A stretch of DNA of 64,000 bases from Fibrobacter succinogenes (GCA_902776765.1 CACYRP010000024.1:1-64000), one strand, 5' to 3'; positions 23,993-32,079 are shown, counted from the first letter of the stretch. The notes: generated from the letters alone by a model not told the origin. A program made the numbers and translations.

Positions 23993-25378
23993 ATGAGTGA
24001 ATTTTACTCCGAACGCCTAAATTCTTTTGGCACAGCAAGCATCCCGAAGCTTGTCTTGCAGTTTTCCGTTCCCGCCATCATCAGCATGTGCGTGAACGCC
24101 CTCTACAATATAGTGGACCGTTTCTTTGTGGGGCAAGGCGTCGGAAGCTTGGGCATTGCAGGCATTACGCTCTGTTTCCCGATTTGCCTTTTCATCATGG
24201 CGCTTTCGATGATGGTAGGCGTGGGCGGCAACACGCTCTTTGCCATTCGCCTTGGGCAAAAGAAATACATTCAAGCTAGCATCATTTTAAACAACTCATT
24301 CTCGCTCCTGATTATCATGGCGATTCTCGCTTTTACGTTTGGCGAGGTTTTCATGACGCCGCTCCTGAAGTTGTTCGGAGCAAGTGAGCAGACGCTCCCC
24401 GTGGCCGAAAGCTACATGCGCATTTTGCTGTGCGGCGCCGTGTTCCAGACGATTGCGCCGGGCATGAACCACTTTATCCGTTCGATGGGGCACCCCAAAA
24501 CCGCCATGTTCCGCGAAATCGCAGGCGCCGTGACCAACATTGCGCTGGATTGGCTGTTCATCATGAAGTTCCACTGGGGAATCGAAGGGGCCGCATGGGC
24601 AACCATTTGTTCGCAACTCGTCGCGAGTGCTTTGATTACGCAGTTCTTTATGAAAAAGTCTGCGCCAATCAAGATTCGCTGGCGTCACATGAAGTTGCAT
24701 GCCGCCTATGTGCGCAAGATTTACATTTTGGGTTTGCCGCCTTCAGTAATGCAGATTTGCAACAGCCTCATGAACGCGATTCTCGCCTGGAGCCTCACGA
24801 CTTACGGCAACATCAGCATCAAAACGACGGGCGCGCTTTCGGGTGGCGACTTAGCGATTTCGGCATTCGGCATTATCAACAGCGTCGTTTCGATTATCGT
24901 ACTCCCGCTCATGGGATTTGTCCACGGAACGCAACCGATTATCGGCTACAATTACGGAGCAAGGCTTAACAGCCGCGTTAAGGAAACGCTCAAATTCTCG
25001 TTTATTTATGCGGGCGCGTTCATGTTCATTTGCTGGGCCGCCGTGATGTGGAAAGCAGAAGCGTTTGTGGCCCCGTTCGCCCCCAACGATCTCGAATTGC
25101 AACAGGTCTCCGCTTGGGCCATGCGAATCTTTACCGCCGCATTCTTCATGATTCCCTTCGGCATGGTTTCGGGCAACTTTTTCCAGGGTACCGGGAAGGC
25201 GCTCCGCGCGATGTTCTTGAACGCCTGCCGCCAAGTGATTCTCTTGATTCCGTTCTTGCTCATCCTGCCGCATTTCTTTGAATTGAAGGGAGTGTTCTTG
25301 GCACAACCCATTGCGGATACCGGCGCTGCCATCATTGGCATGGCTATGATGATGCACGAATTGAAAAAGTTGAAGTAA
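23993..25378 (+). CDS. MATE-family multidrug/sodium antiporter
   Basis: The 461-residue protein has about twelve hydrophobic helices and the MATE layout. The N-terminus (LNSFGTASIPKLVLQFSVP), the NALYNIVDRFFVGQG segment and the repeat in the second half (GFVHGTQPIIGYNYGA) match bacterial NorM/DinF-type exporters. These transporters use Na+ or H+ gradients to export cationic drugs or metabolites across the inner membrane; the substrate is unknown. The ATG at 23993 comes six bases after a TATATTTG box, so the mRNA is probably leaderless. The gene stands alone between two repeat elements. Confidence 0.92.
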   Translation: MSEFYSERLNSFGTASIPKLVLQFSVPAIISMCVNALYNIVDRFFVGQGVGSLGIAGITLCFPICLFIMALSMMVGVGGNTLFAIRLGQKKYIQASIILNNSFSLLIIMAILAFTFGEVFMTPLLKLFGASEQTLPVAESYMRILLCGAVFQTIAPGMNHFIRSMGHPKTAMFREIAGAVTNIALDWLFIMKFHWGIEGAAWATICSQLVASALITQFFMKKSAPIKIRWRHMKLHAAYVRKIYILGLPPSVMQICNSLMNAILAWSLTTYGNISIKTTGALSGGDLAISAFGIINSVVSIIVLPLMGFVHGTQPIIGYNYGARLNSRVKETLKFSFIYAGAFMFICWAAVMWKAEAFVAPFAPNDLELQQVSAWAMRIFTAAFFMIPFGMVSGNFFQGTGKALRAMFLNACRQVILLIPFLLILPHFFELKGVFLAQPIADTGAAIIGMAMMMHELKKLK

Positions 25379-25389
25379 AAAACTTAACT

Positions 25390-25421
25390 GGATCCTTCCC
25401 CTCTACGAGGGTCAGGATGAC
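25390..25421. repeat. GGATCC...AGGATGAC interspersed repeat
   Basis: Starts GGATCCTTCCCC and ends GTCAGGATGAC, just past the MATE stop. A second GTCAGGATGACG follows at about 25434. Confidence 0.6.
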
Positions 25422-25471
25422 GTTAAAAAAGTCGTCAGGATGACGACGCAAACCAAGAGCCTCGATGACGG

Positions 25472-26284
25472 TTACTTCTTTTCTAAGATGCGCAGAGCTT
25501 TTTCGATGATGTCCGGCGACAGTTTGAAAATGTCGCTGAGGGTTTGAACGCGGTCAGCAGGCGCAATTTTGGTCATTTGAGAGCCTGTCGCATTGCGCAC
25601 GACGAGATTGCCCTTTTGATAGTAATACTGGATGCCTTTTTCGCGGTCGAGGCGGTTCAAGACTGGGTAGGTCATCATTTCGCGGTAGAAACTTTCGTTC
25701 CAATGGTGCTTGAATTCTTCGACGGAGACGCCTTCGACGGGGTATTCGAAGCGGAGCTTCATGGGAGCGCCTGCGCCACCGGTCCAAAGTTCCATCGATT
25801 CAAGCGTCGGGCGCACGAGACGTACACAGTTCGGGGAAAGCGGGAAGAAGGCTTCGCCGGAGCCGAAGGGCGGCGGGAGCGGCATCGGGAGCGGGTCGAG
25901 AATCAGGTAACCGGGATCTAGGAGGTACTCATTAGACGAAAGACGAGAGACGAAAGACGAAAGAGGAGTGACATTGTTTTCTGCATCGGAATCGGGCAAG
26001 ATGAGCGCGCAGTGGATGTTCCTTTCTTTGCGCTTGTGCCCCATGACAAGGCGTGGTTTAAAGCCCATGTCCGAGAGCGTTTGGTACATGTGCCACGTCA
26101 TGCTAAAGCAAGTGCCCCCGCCCATCCAAGAATCGATATCGTTCTGGTCGCTGTCGTCGAGTTTGCGGGCGCCGGTCGCACTCCCCGTCTGCTCCAGACG
26201 GATGATTTTCGTCAAATTTTCGTAGGTGATGTTCGAAATCTGATTGCAGAGGTCAACGACCTTTTTGAAATTTTCTGGGGACAT
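25472..26284 (-). CDS. arylamine N-acetyltransferase-like protein
   Basis: The sequence resembles the NAT fold, a Cys-His-Asp transferase related to transglutaminases. Candidate triad residues are Cys in GGGTCFSMTWHM, His in NIHCALIL and Asp in YLLDPGY, spaced as in NAT enzymes, which move acetyl or other acyl groups from CoA to amines. I start it at the ATG at 26284 (270 residues), where the domain begins; an in-frame ATG at 26326 would translate a repeat element. Between the His and Asp, about 15 residues (TPLSSFVSRLSSN) are coded by 7-bp tandem repeats and look inserted. The gene follows an AdoHcy-hydrolase-like gene and is probably cotranscribed. The substrate is unknown. Confidence 0.6.
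   Translation of the reverse strand: MSPENFKKVVDLCNQISNITYENLTKIIRLEQTGSATGARKLDDSDQNDIDSWMGGGTCFSMTWHMYQTLSDMGFKPRLVMGHKRKERNIHCALILPDSDAENNVTPLSSFVSRLSSNEYLLDPGYLILDPLPMPLPPPFGSGEAFFPLSPNCVRLVRPTLESMELWTGGAGAPMKLRFEYPVEGVSVEEFKHHWNESFYREMMTYPVLNRLDREKGIQYYYQKGNLVVRNATGSQMTKIAPADRVQTLSDIFKLSPDIIEKALRILEKK
25935..25969. repeat. heptad repeat inside the NAT-like gene
   Basis: Five consecutive 7-bp units: GACGAAA, GACGAGA, GACGAAA, GACGAAA, GAGGAGT. They lie within the coding region and keep the frame open. Confidence 0.75.
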
Positions 26285-26287
26285 ACA

Positions 26288-26339
26288 GGTATGAGCTATG
26301 AGGTGTGAGGAATGAGGTCGCGCCATGGCGCTCTGAGGG
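26288..26339. repeat. heptad tract plus hairpin repeat element
   Basis: Units GGTATGA, GCTATGA, GGTGTGA and GGAATGA are followed by GGTC and a hairpin GCGCCATGGCGC, then CTCTGAGGG. Related elements are at 49732-49812 and 63493-63540. It fills the junction between the NAT-like gene and its upstream partner. Confidence 0.65.
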
Positions 26340-26341
26340 TT

Positions 26342-27622
26342 TTATTCAATCTCCGATGGAGAAAAGCCGAGCATGCCGCAGATTTCGGGGCCGATAACGC
26401 CATTTTGGATGGCGATGGAGAGCAACCGCTGTTCGAGTTCTTGCGGCGGGAAGCGGAGACCCGCGGCATTTTCAGTTGCTTTATCGAAAGTCGCGCAATC
26501 CCCAATTGCAGTTTTAGCCTCTTTCACGAGGAGTTCAGCAAGCGCGGCATGGAGCGCAAGCGAAGTATCGATGTACTTGAGGTGCGTCGGCTCTTCGAGA
26601 ATAAAATTCAAAGGTCCCTTAGCATTGAGCACTTTTTCGGCAGGGATTGCCTCACCGTATTCATCTTCAACGCCCATATTCGCAAGGATTGCAGAAGTCG
26701 AGAGCAAAGTCGCAGTCAATTCCGGAGCGGCTAGAGCATTTTTGACGCCCGTCGCAGTCACCACAAAATCTGCATTTTCAATCAGCACGGAGACCGCTGC
26801 ATACTCATGGCAATCGACCACATTCACGCCATTTTGCTCCAGAACCGCCGAAAAATCACCCGCGGGCATTGTTTTTGCAACACCCACAGTCCCAGATTCC
26901 GCAGAACCAGCCGAAGACAGCGCGGATTTCGTCGCATTTTCGAGATTCGTAAAACGATTCAAGTCCGTCACAACGGATACCGCACAACCGCGACGCACGC
27001 CCTGGAGCGCAATTCCTGAACCGACCTTGCCACTACCAAAAACAACTAACTTTTTGCCTTCGAAACCGGCACCGGACGCATTTTCGCCTGCATCGGGCGC
27101 ATTTTTACCAAAGCCAAGCTTTTCGAGTGCTCTAAAATAGCCGTCACCCGTGCCCAAAGACGTTTCAATTCGCTTGACAATCCCGCTATCGGCGACATAA
27201 ACCGGCTTTTTTGCGTTTTGGTAGTACTGGACGCCCGAACGCGTGAGTTCCACAAAGCCAATTTTCGGGTGAAGTCCCGCAAAAGGTCCAGCACAATCGA
27301 GTACCAAGTCCACAAATTCACCACGAGATTCCGCTTCGAGCATTTCCGCCGGAGTCACGACTGAAATGCCCCAATCTTTTAAAAATTCGGCAACTTCAGG
27401 GTCGTTCATCCCCGAAAATCCGACCAAAATTGAAGCACCACCCGCCAAAAGAGCACGATACTGCGTCATCGTATTGCGGTAAATCGGGGTTGCCACCAGC
27501 ACGCGGAGCCCTTCGAACGGTCGCGTGTACGCCCACTCGCTTTCGAGCGCGGCAAGTGCCGGATACTCATTTTTTTCGTAAACATCGTCTAGAACGGAAG
27601 AAAGAATCGACTGTAAATCCAT
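26342..27622 (-). CDS. S-adenosylhomocysteine hydrolase-like NAD-binding protein
   Basis: The 426-residue protein resembles adenosylhomocysteinase in layout. The substrate-domain half has ATPIYRNTMTQ and GFSGMNDPE. The NAD-binding Rossmann motif is KLVVFGSGKVGSGIA near residue 195, followed by TATGVKNAL and ILANMGVEDEYG, matching the family's TTGC and CNIGHFD regions. True enzymes split S-adenosylhomocysteine, but several active-site motifs are not recognisable here, so it may act on another substrate. A low-complexity Ala/Gly/Ser stretch interrupts the middle. A TATATTTA box lies five bases before the ATG. The NAT-like gene follows, so the two may share a pathway that I cannot name. Confidence 0.55.
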   Translation of the reverse strand: MDLQSILSSVLDDVYEKNEYPALAALESEWAYTRPFEGLRVLVATPIYRNTMTQYRALLAGGASILVGFSGMNDPEVAEFLKDWGISVVTPAEMLEAESRGEFVDLVLDCAGPFAGLHPKIGFVELTRSGVQYYQNAKKPVYVADSGIVKRIETSLGTGDGYFRALEKLGFGKNAPDAGENASGAGFEGKKLVVFGSGKVGSGIALQGVRRGCAVSVVTDLNRFTNLENATKSALSSAGSAESGTVGVAKTMPAGDFSAVLEQNGVNVVDCHEYAAVSVLIENADFVVTATGVKNALAAPELTATLLSTSAILANMGVEDEYGEAIPAEKVLNAKGPLNFILEEPTHLKYIDTSLALHAALAELLVKEAKTAIGDCATFDKATENAAGLRFPPQELEQRLLSIAIQNGVIGPEICGMLGFSPSEIE

Positions 27623-27627
27623 GAGGC

Positions 27628-27635
27628 TAAATATA
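27628..27635 (-). promoter_or_regulatory. TATATTTA promoter box for the AdoHcyase-like gene
   Basis: Seven of eight bases fit TAnnTTTG; the ATG at 27622 follows after five bases (GCCTC). Confidence 0.5.
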
Positions 27636-27650
27636 GTTAGTTGGGTACTT

Positions 27651-27685
27651 CTAGTTACTAGTTAATAGCCACTAGTTACTAGATA
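27651..27685. repeat. CTAGTTA heptad repeat, 5 units
   Basis: Units read CTAGTTA, CTAGTTA, ATAGCCA, CTAGTTA, CTAGATA, with no break in the 7-bp phase. Confidence 0.8.
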
Positions 27686-27713
27686 TTTCGGAGTGAGTTG
27701 AGGTTAGCTGGCG

Positions 27714-27835
27714 GTCATTCTCCGAAGGAAATTCCATACAATACCGCAAGCGAAACCCCAACCTAGGCAGCTCGGTTATATCTCGACAAAACATTGTTAT
27801 ACGAATTGTATGGATCCTCGCTTCGCGAGGATGAC
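27714..27835. repeat. inverted-pair repeat element (BIME/MITE-like), 122 bp
   Basis: The left end GTCATTCTCC...TTCCATACAA and right end TTGTATGGATCC...GAGGATGAC are imperfect reverse complements. The ends match the 72-bp element at 23866, but the centre is longer and different. Confidence 0.7.
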
Positions 27836-27942
27836 GAAGTCGCAGTTACAACAGAATACAACAAAAAGAAAATTTACAAAACCCATTACAAATGGATAAT
27901 GATAGATTATAATCACATAATATATCTAATAAGGTGTGGACA

Positions 27943-29256
27943 ATGAACTACAATAAAATTTCTATCGCCACTATCGCAGTTGGAATGTTTGCAGCAGGTT
28001 CTGCATTCGCTCAAAATGCCGAAATTGCAACTTGGTCCGGTTTCCGCAAGGCCGCCACGTCATTCACGTTCGATGACAACGCTCCGAACCATGTGACTCA
28101 CGCCGCGCCGGCTTTTGACGAATACGGCTACAAGGCAACATTCAACCTGGTGGTGAACTGGAACCCCGACTGGAGCGGCTTCCAGAAGATGGCCGACAAT
28201 GGCCATGAAATTGCAAGCCACAGCAATACCCACGGTCAGAACATGAGTGGCGAAGAAGCTTCTTCCAAGAAGAGCATCGAAGGCAAAATCAAGCAGAAAT
28301 ACGGAACCATCACGGTCGCCTACCCGAACTGCAACGTTCCCAACGTCAGCGCCCTGCAGCAGAACTACATCGCAGGTCGTATTTGTGGCAACGGTCAAGA
28401 AGTCATGGGCAAGGACGGTCCGAGCGACTGGTTCAGAGTGCCTGCTCACATGACCGGAAGTACCGGCAGTTTCAACAACACGAACGCATTCACCGGCGCC
28501 ATGCAGCAAGCCATCCAGAAGGGCGGCTGGGTCATGTTCCTCACGCATGGATTTTCAAACGCAGGTAACAACGGCAACGCCAACTATTCTCCAACGGACC
28601 TCAATGCAATCAAGGGCGCACTCAAATGGGCTAACCAGAACGACAAGGATATCTGGGTAACCACGTTCCGCAGCGCAACCATGTACATCAAGGAACGCAA
28701 GGCATCCAAGATTGAAGCACAGGACGGCGGTGCAGAAGGAACGATGACATTCGAACTCAAGCACAACATTGCCGACAACATTTCCAAGTACGACTATCCG
28801 CTTTCTATCCGCGTGAAGAGCGATTGGAAGAAGGTCGAAGTCACGCAGGACGGTGCTGCCCTCGAATCCAAGATTGATGGTGGCTACATCTACTTCGATG
28901 CAGTTCCGAACGCAGGCAAGATTGTCGTGAAGAACGCAGACGCTCCGGCTCCGGAATCTAGCTCCAGTGCAGAACCGGAAAGCTCCAGCTCTAGCGAAGC
29001 TGTAGAATCTTCTTCGAGCGTAACCGCTTTGCCGATTCAAGCATTTGACGACCGCCATACCTCAGCATACGTGGATGCAAGCGGCTACATCACCGTTCAG
29101 AACGCCCAGGGCTTGAACATCACCGTGTTCAACAGCCTCGGTAACGTTGTCCGCTCCACCAAGGGCATCGGTTGCGAACAGAAGGTATTCTCTGGCGCCA
29201 AGGGCATGTATGTCGTGAAAGTCGGCAGCAAGGCTTGGACCTTGAATATCAAGTAA
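27943..29256 (+). CDS. secreted polysaccharide deacetylase (CE4-like)
   Basis: The 437-residue protein has a signal peptide (cleavage near SAFAQN). Its NodB/CE4-like domain spans about residues 30-260: the metal and catalytic motifs TFDDN and HSNTH (in HEIASHSNTHG) are present. Such enzymes remove acetyl groups from xylan, chitin or peptidoglycan. A beta-rich domain follows, then a linker with several SSSS runs, then an 80-residue C-terminal unit ending YVVKVGSKAWTLNIK, similar in form to sorting or surface-attachment tails of Fibrobacter and Bacteroidetes secreted proteins. A role in plant cell-wall breakdown is likely but inferred. The ATG at 27943 has AAGG upstream. Confidence 0.82.
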   Translation: MNYNKISIATIAVGMFAAGSAFAQNAEIATWSGFRKAATSFTFDDNAPNHVTHAAPAFDEYGYKATFNLVVNWNPDWSGFQKMADNGHEIASHSNTHGQNMSGEEASSKKSIEGKIKQKYGTITVAYPNCNVPNVSALQQNYIAGRICGNGQEVMGKDGPSDWFRVPAHMTGSTGSFNNTNAFTGAMQQAIQKGGWVMFLTHGFSNAGNNGNANYSPTDLNAIKGALKWANQNDKDIWVTTFRSATMYIKERKASKIEAQDGGAEGTMTFELKHNIADNISKYDYPLSIRVKSDWKKVEVTQDGAALESKIDGGYIYFDAVPNAGKIVVKNADAPAPESSSSAEPESSSSSEAVESSSSVTALPIQAFDDRHTSAYVDASGYITVQNAQGLNITVFNSLGNVVRSTKGIGCEQKVFSGAKGMYVVKVGSKAWTLNIK

Positions 29257-29281
29257 TTCAAAAAAAATTGTGGTTTAGGGA

Positions 29282-29313
29282 AAGCCCGCTCCAATCGGAG
29301 CGGGCTTCTTGTT
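29282..29313 (+). terminator. terminator after the deacetylase gene
   Basis: AAGCCCGCTCC pairs with GGAGCGGGCTT around the loop AATC, followed by CTTGTT. Confidence 0.85.
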
Positions 29314-29339
29314 ATGGTGATAAGGTTAAATGAACAGCC

Positions 29340-29357
29340 CCCGCTCTCATGAGCGGG
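29340..29357 (-). terminator. hairpin after the lipoprotein gene
   Basis: CCCGCTC pairs with GAGCGGG around TCAT. The T-run is weak on the minus strand, so it is a possible terminator for the lipoprotein gene ending at 29390. Confidence 0.45.
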
Positions 29358-29389
29358 AGCCTACTTTATTTCAGGAGATATGGGATCCA

Positions 29390-30298
29390 TCAATACTCAA
29401 TGTCATCGATACTTATCGTTGTTGTACAACTTTCGATAACTCGAGCTCCATATTTTTTCCAATAAGGGTCTTTGTAAGTCGGAATGCCTTCGGTAGAAGC
29501 CAACGGAATGCGACAAGAAAGTTCAAGATAAGTGTTTCCAAAAATATATTCGGTCTTACTTACCTCACCAACACTGCCATTTTCAAGGACGCAATCTTGT
29601 TTAAACTGTTCCCCAGTAGCAGAATCGGGAAAAACCAAATGTTTTTCAAGAACGACACCAGAAGTAGCGTCCGAATCATTCAAGTATATTTCATAACGAT
29701 AATCCCAAAAACCACCGTTTTGTATAATGTCTTGACTTTGCCTCAAGCAAACCACGCCTCGGACTTTTTCTGGGCGCCCTACAATTCCGTAATAAGAACC
29801 TATCGGTCCATGGACCAAGCCTTCCTTATCCTTCATGACAATTTCGATTTCATTATTCGTCTGGAAATTCAGCCGGTATTCTTTCAAGGCTGTACTTCTG
29901 TTTTCATCAGACGGCATATTCATGATATTTTCATATACAGAATCTGCTCCCATGAGACGAACGGAATCCGCATCAAGAATCGTTTTCACAACATTGTCAA
30001 AATAATCACTGGCGTTAACCGTATCCTTTTCATACGCCCCAGATTCGCCTGGCAAAAAGCGAATTGTCACAGCAACGCCTTTGCTGACGCCTTTAAGCAA
30101 AGCCAAAGTCTCTTTCGGAATGAAATCCAGCTCACCGATAGAACTCGAAGACCCTGGAACAACAGACGAACTCGACCTCTGCGCCATGGAATTATCCTGT
30201 TCATCGGCACCGACAACCTTATTGTCGGAACAAGCGCTTAGCGCACCTGCGATACTCAACGCAGCAAGCGTATGCGGTATGATTTTTTTTATGTTCAT
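29390..30298 (-). CDS. lipoprotein next to a TIGR02147 regulator
   Basis: The 302-residue protein has a lipoprotein signal peptide ending in LSAC, then short serine runs (SSSSV) and a globular region I do not recognise, with four Cys that may pair. It should be anchored to a membrane facing the periplasm or the outside. I start it at the ATG at 30298 with GGAGG six bases upstream. An ATG at 30331, also with GGAGG, would add 11 residues whose codons form that ribosome site. It lies 45 bp downstream of the TIGR02147 gene, a pairing I recall as common in Fibrobacter, which suggests shared regulation. Confidence 0.72.
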   Translation of the reverse strand: MNIKKIIPHTLAALSIAGALSACSDNKVVGADEQDNSMAQRSSSSVVPGSSSSIGELDFIPKETLALLKGVSKGVAVTIRFLPGESGAYEKDTVNASDYFDNVVKTILDADSVRLMGADSVYENIMNMPSDENRSTALKEYRLNFQTNNEIEIVMKDKEGLVHGPIGSYYGIVGRPEKVRGVVCLRQSQDIIQNGGFWDYRYEIYLNDSDATSGVVLEKHLVFPDSATGEQFKQDCVLENGSVGEVSKTEYIFGNTYLELSCRIPLASTEGIPTYKDPYWKKYGARVIESCTTTISIDDIEY

Positions 30299-30343
30299 AG
30301 GAATCCTCCTTTGAATTTTTTTCTTATTCATAATGTTTCCTCC

Positions 30344-31159
30344 CTACACTTTATCCGTCAGCGGGAAAAGCTGTAAATTTAAACGATAGACCTGATTGAT
30401 TTTATTGCACTCACCAGCGATAGCAACGACTTGCTTGCGGCAACTGGTTACTATATCCTTGATGCGTTTAAGAGCATCGGCGTTGACTCCAACAGTCACG
30501 CCCGAAATGTTACGTTCAGCAGGTTCGATTTTGTCAATGGCTTCGCGGGCAAGGTCAATCATTTGGCGGTTCATGGAACGGAGCGCAAGCGCAAGCGAAT
30601 CGCTGGAACCAGTAATGATTTTATCGGTCTGTTCGTAAACGTTTTCGCCTTTGCTCTTGAGGAAGTTCAGCTTTACCAAAAGTTTGAGCGAGTCGCGGAT
30701 TTCTTGCGCGGTAAAGTTGTGCTTGATTTTTTTGGCAAGTTCGCCCGGGAGCGCGCCCGGCATGAGTGGCGCCAATTCACGAACGATGGAATTCACAGCA
30801 GATTCATAATAATCGAATGCATCGGCATTCATAACGCGGGCATGCTGCTCGTTGGCAAGTCCTTCCATTTTGCGGAAGGCTGCTTTTTTCTTGCCATCCT
30901 CCTTTGCATTTGTGAAATCGACCATGTGTTTGAAATATTCACACTCAAACTGACTCAATTCCATGGCAGCAGCCACTTGCAGCACGCCCACGCGGCTCAG
31001 GGAACTCTTGCCGTCGCATACAAGTTTCAAGTACGATGGCGACGCGAATCCAGCCTGTTTAGAAAACTCGCGCCAAGAAAATACGGATGTTCTTTTGCGC
31101 CAGTCGAAATAATCAAGCATGTACTTTCGATAATCTTGATATTCGGTTATTGGTTTCAT
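30344..31159 (-). CDS. TIGR02147-family putative regulator
   Basis: The 271-residue protein matches the TIGR02147 family, described mostly from Fibrobacter succinogenes. It opens with YQDYRKYMLDYFDWRKR, then WREFSKQAGFASPSYLKLV, a helix-turn-helix-like segment, and GKSSLSRVGV. The C-terminal two-thirds is helical and predicted to be a ligand or partner domain. No transmembrane helix is seen. A transcription-regulating role is inferred from the N-terminal segment. GGAGG lies seven bases before the ATG, and TATATTTG 21 bp upstream supplies the promoter. Confidence 0.85.
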   Translation of the reverse strand: MKPITEYQDYRKYMLDYFDWRKRTSVFSWREFSKQAGFASPSYLKLVCDGKSSLSRVGVLQVAAAMELSQFECEYFKHMVDFTNAKEDGKKKAAFRKMEGLANEQHARVMNADAFDYYESAVNSIVRELAPLMPGALPGELAKKIKHNFTAQEIRDSLKLLVKLNFLKSKGENVYEQTDKIITGSSDSLALALRSMNRQMIDLAREAIDKIEPAERNISGVTVGVNADALKRIKDIVTSCRKQVVAIAGECNKINQVYRLNLQLFPLTDKV

Positions 31160-31180
31160 TTTTTGACCTCCTTACAAACT

Positions 31181-31188
31181 CAAATATA
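31181..31188 (-). promoter_or_regulatory. TATATTTG promoter box for the TIGR02147 gene
   Basis: Exact TAnnTTTG with a 21-bp leader that carries GGAGG. Confidence 0.55.
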
Positions 31189-31333
31189 CGTCATTTATCA
31201 GTACCACGCAATAGATAAAATGATACAAAAATTTCAATTTTTTGCAGAAATAAGCAAATTTTATAAATTTCGAAAATTTTTAAAATTTAATGAATCAGTA
31301 GTAGATGTAGATGAATCAATACAAGACTTAACC

Positions 31334-31359
31334 GGATCTTTCGCTACGCTCAAGATGAC
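31334..31359. repeat. GGATCT...AGATGAC interspersed repeat
   Basis: Starts GGATCTTTCGCT and ends CAAGATGAC, a slightly diverged copy of the GGATCC family. Confidence 0.6.
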
Positions 31360-31380
31360 GATGCATAACGAGAGGGTGGT

Positions 31381-31403
31381 GCCCGCTCGGAGGCGGGCAT
31401 GAC
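31381..31403. repeat. GC-rich hairpin repeat before the Nudix gene
   Basis: GCCCGC pairs with GCGGGC across TCGGAG and is followed by ATGAC, the same ending as the GGATCC repeats. It could also stop transcription entering from upstream. Confidence 0.45.
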
Positions 31404-31414
31404 ATTGTATTTTC

Positions 31415-31422
31415 TAAATTTT
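31415..31422 (+). promoter_or_regulatory. TAAATTTT promoter box for the Nudix gene
   Basis: Seven of eight bases fit TAnnTTTG; the ATG at 31427 follows after four bases. Confidence 0.4.
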
Positions 31423-31426
31423 GAAC

Positions 31427-32065
31427 ATGAAACCGTGGAAATTGTTGGATTCGGAATTTTTGGTAAACGCGCCGTGGCTCAAGGTCGCGAAGGAAAAATG
31501 CGAACTGCCGAATGGTAAGGTTATTGACGATTTTTATACGTTATGGCAACCGGACTGGGTGCTGATTTTGGCGCGCACAACGGACGGCAAATGGGTCATG
31601 ACAGAACAGTACCGCCACGGGACAGGAAAGATTGCACTTGAATTCCCGGCGGGGATTATCGACAAAGGCGAAACGCCGGAAGAAGCTGCGATTAGAGAAC
31701 TGCAGGAAGAATGCGGGTTCGGAGTGAATGGAGACCGCATGGATCCTATCGGCCACGCCTCCAGGATGACGACAAGAGACGAGAGACGAGTGACGAGTAA
31801 CCTCACGCCCCCTAACCCCTACGACCTAAAACCTATCACCTATTTAGGTTCTTTCCCGGTGAATCCGGATAGGCATCGCGGGAAGTTCCATGTGGTGTTT
31901 ATCGACGGCGTAGAACGCTTGGGGAAAACGCATTTTGACGAAACCGAAGACATCGAAACGTTCCTGTACACGGATGAAGAATTTCAGGCGAAAATTGCAG
32001 ACGGCACGTTTAACCATCCGCTTCAAATTGCAGGCTACTTCAAGTGGAAACTGACTCAGAAGTAA
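31427..32065 (+). CDS. Nudix hydrolase, ADP-ribose pyrophosphatase-like
   Basis: The 212-residue protein carries a full Nudix box: Gly in PAGIIDKG, then Glu, then REL-x-EE-x-G (RELQEECGF). The order resembles ADP-ribose pyrophosphatases, which split nucleoside diphosphate-linked metabolites using Mg2+. Directly after the box, about 35 residues (from MDPIGHASRM to DLKPIT) are coded by a GGATCC...GGATGAC repeat followed by 7-bp repeats, so a non-coding element has been absorbed in frame into the gene. The loop lies next to the active site, and activity may be affected. The ATG follows a TAAATTTT box closely. A reductase gene begins 14 bp downstream. Confidence 0.85.
   Translation: MKPWKLLDSEFLVNAPWLKVAKEKCELPNGKVIDDFYTLWQPDWVLILARTTDGKWVMTEQYRHGTGKIALEFPAGIIDKGETPEEAAIRELQEECGFGVNGDRMDPIGHASRMTTRDERRVTSNLTPPNPYDLKPITYLGSFPVNPDRHRGKFHVVFIDGVERLGKTHFDETEDIETFLYTDEEFQAKIADGTFNHPLQIAGYFKWKLTQK
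31741..31842. repeat. GGATCC repeat plus heptads inside the Nudix gene
   Basis: A GGATCCTATCGG...CCAGGATGAC copy (31741-31770) is followed by GACAAGA, GACGAGA, GACGAGT, GACGAGT, then units with a CCTA core (CCCCTAA, CCCCTAC, GACCTAA, AACCTAT, CACCTAT). All stay in 7-bp phase within each block and the reading frame stays open. Confidence 0.8.
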
Positions 32066-32079
32066 AATACCCGCTGAAG

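Larger units (their letters stand above)
27623..27942. other. 320-bp intergenic region made largely of repeats
   Basis: No gene is visible. It contains the minus-strand promoter box, a heptad tract (27651-27685), a 122-bp inverted-pair element (27714-27835) and an AT-rich leader before the deacetylase gene. Confidence 0.6.

Noticed and set aside
25930..25970. CRISPR-like array
   Set aside because: Units are 7 bp without spacers, inside a coding gene; this is a tandem repeat.
27934..27942. GTG start nine bases before the deacetylase ATG
   Set aside because: The ribosome-like AAGGTG overlaps it, so it is more likely part of the leader.
29330..30241. 303-codon plus-strand open frame
   Set aside because: Antisense to a lipoprotein gene with a clear signal peptide and strong ribosome site.
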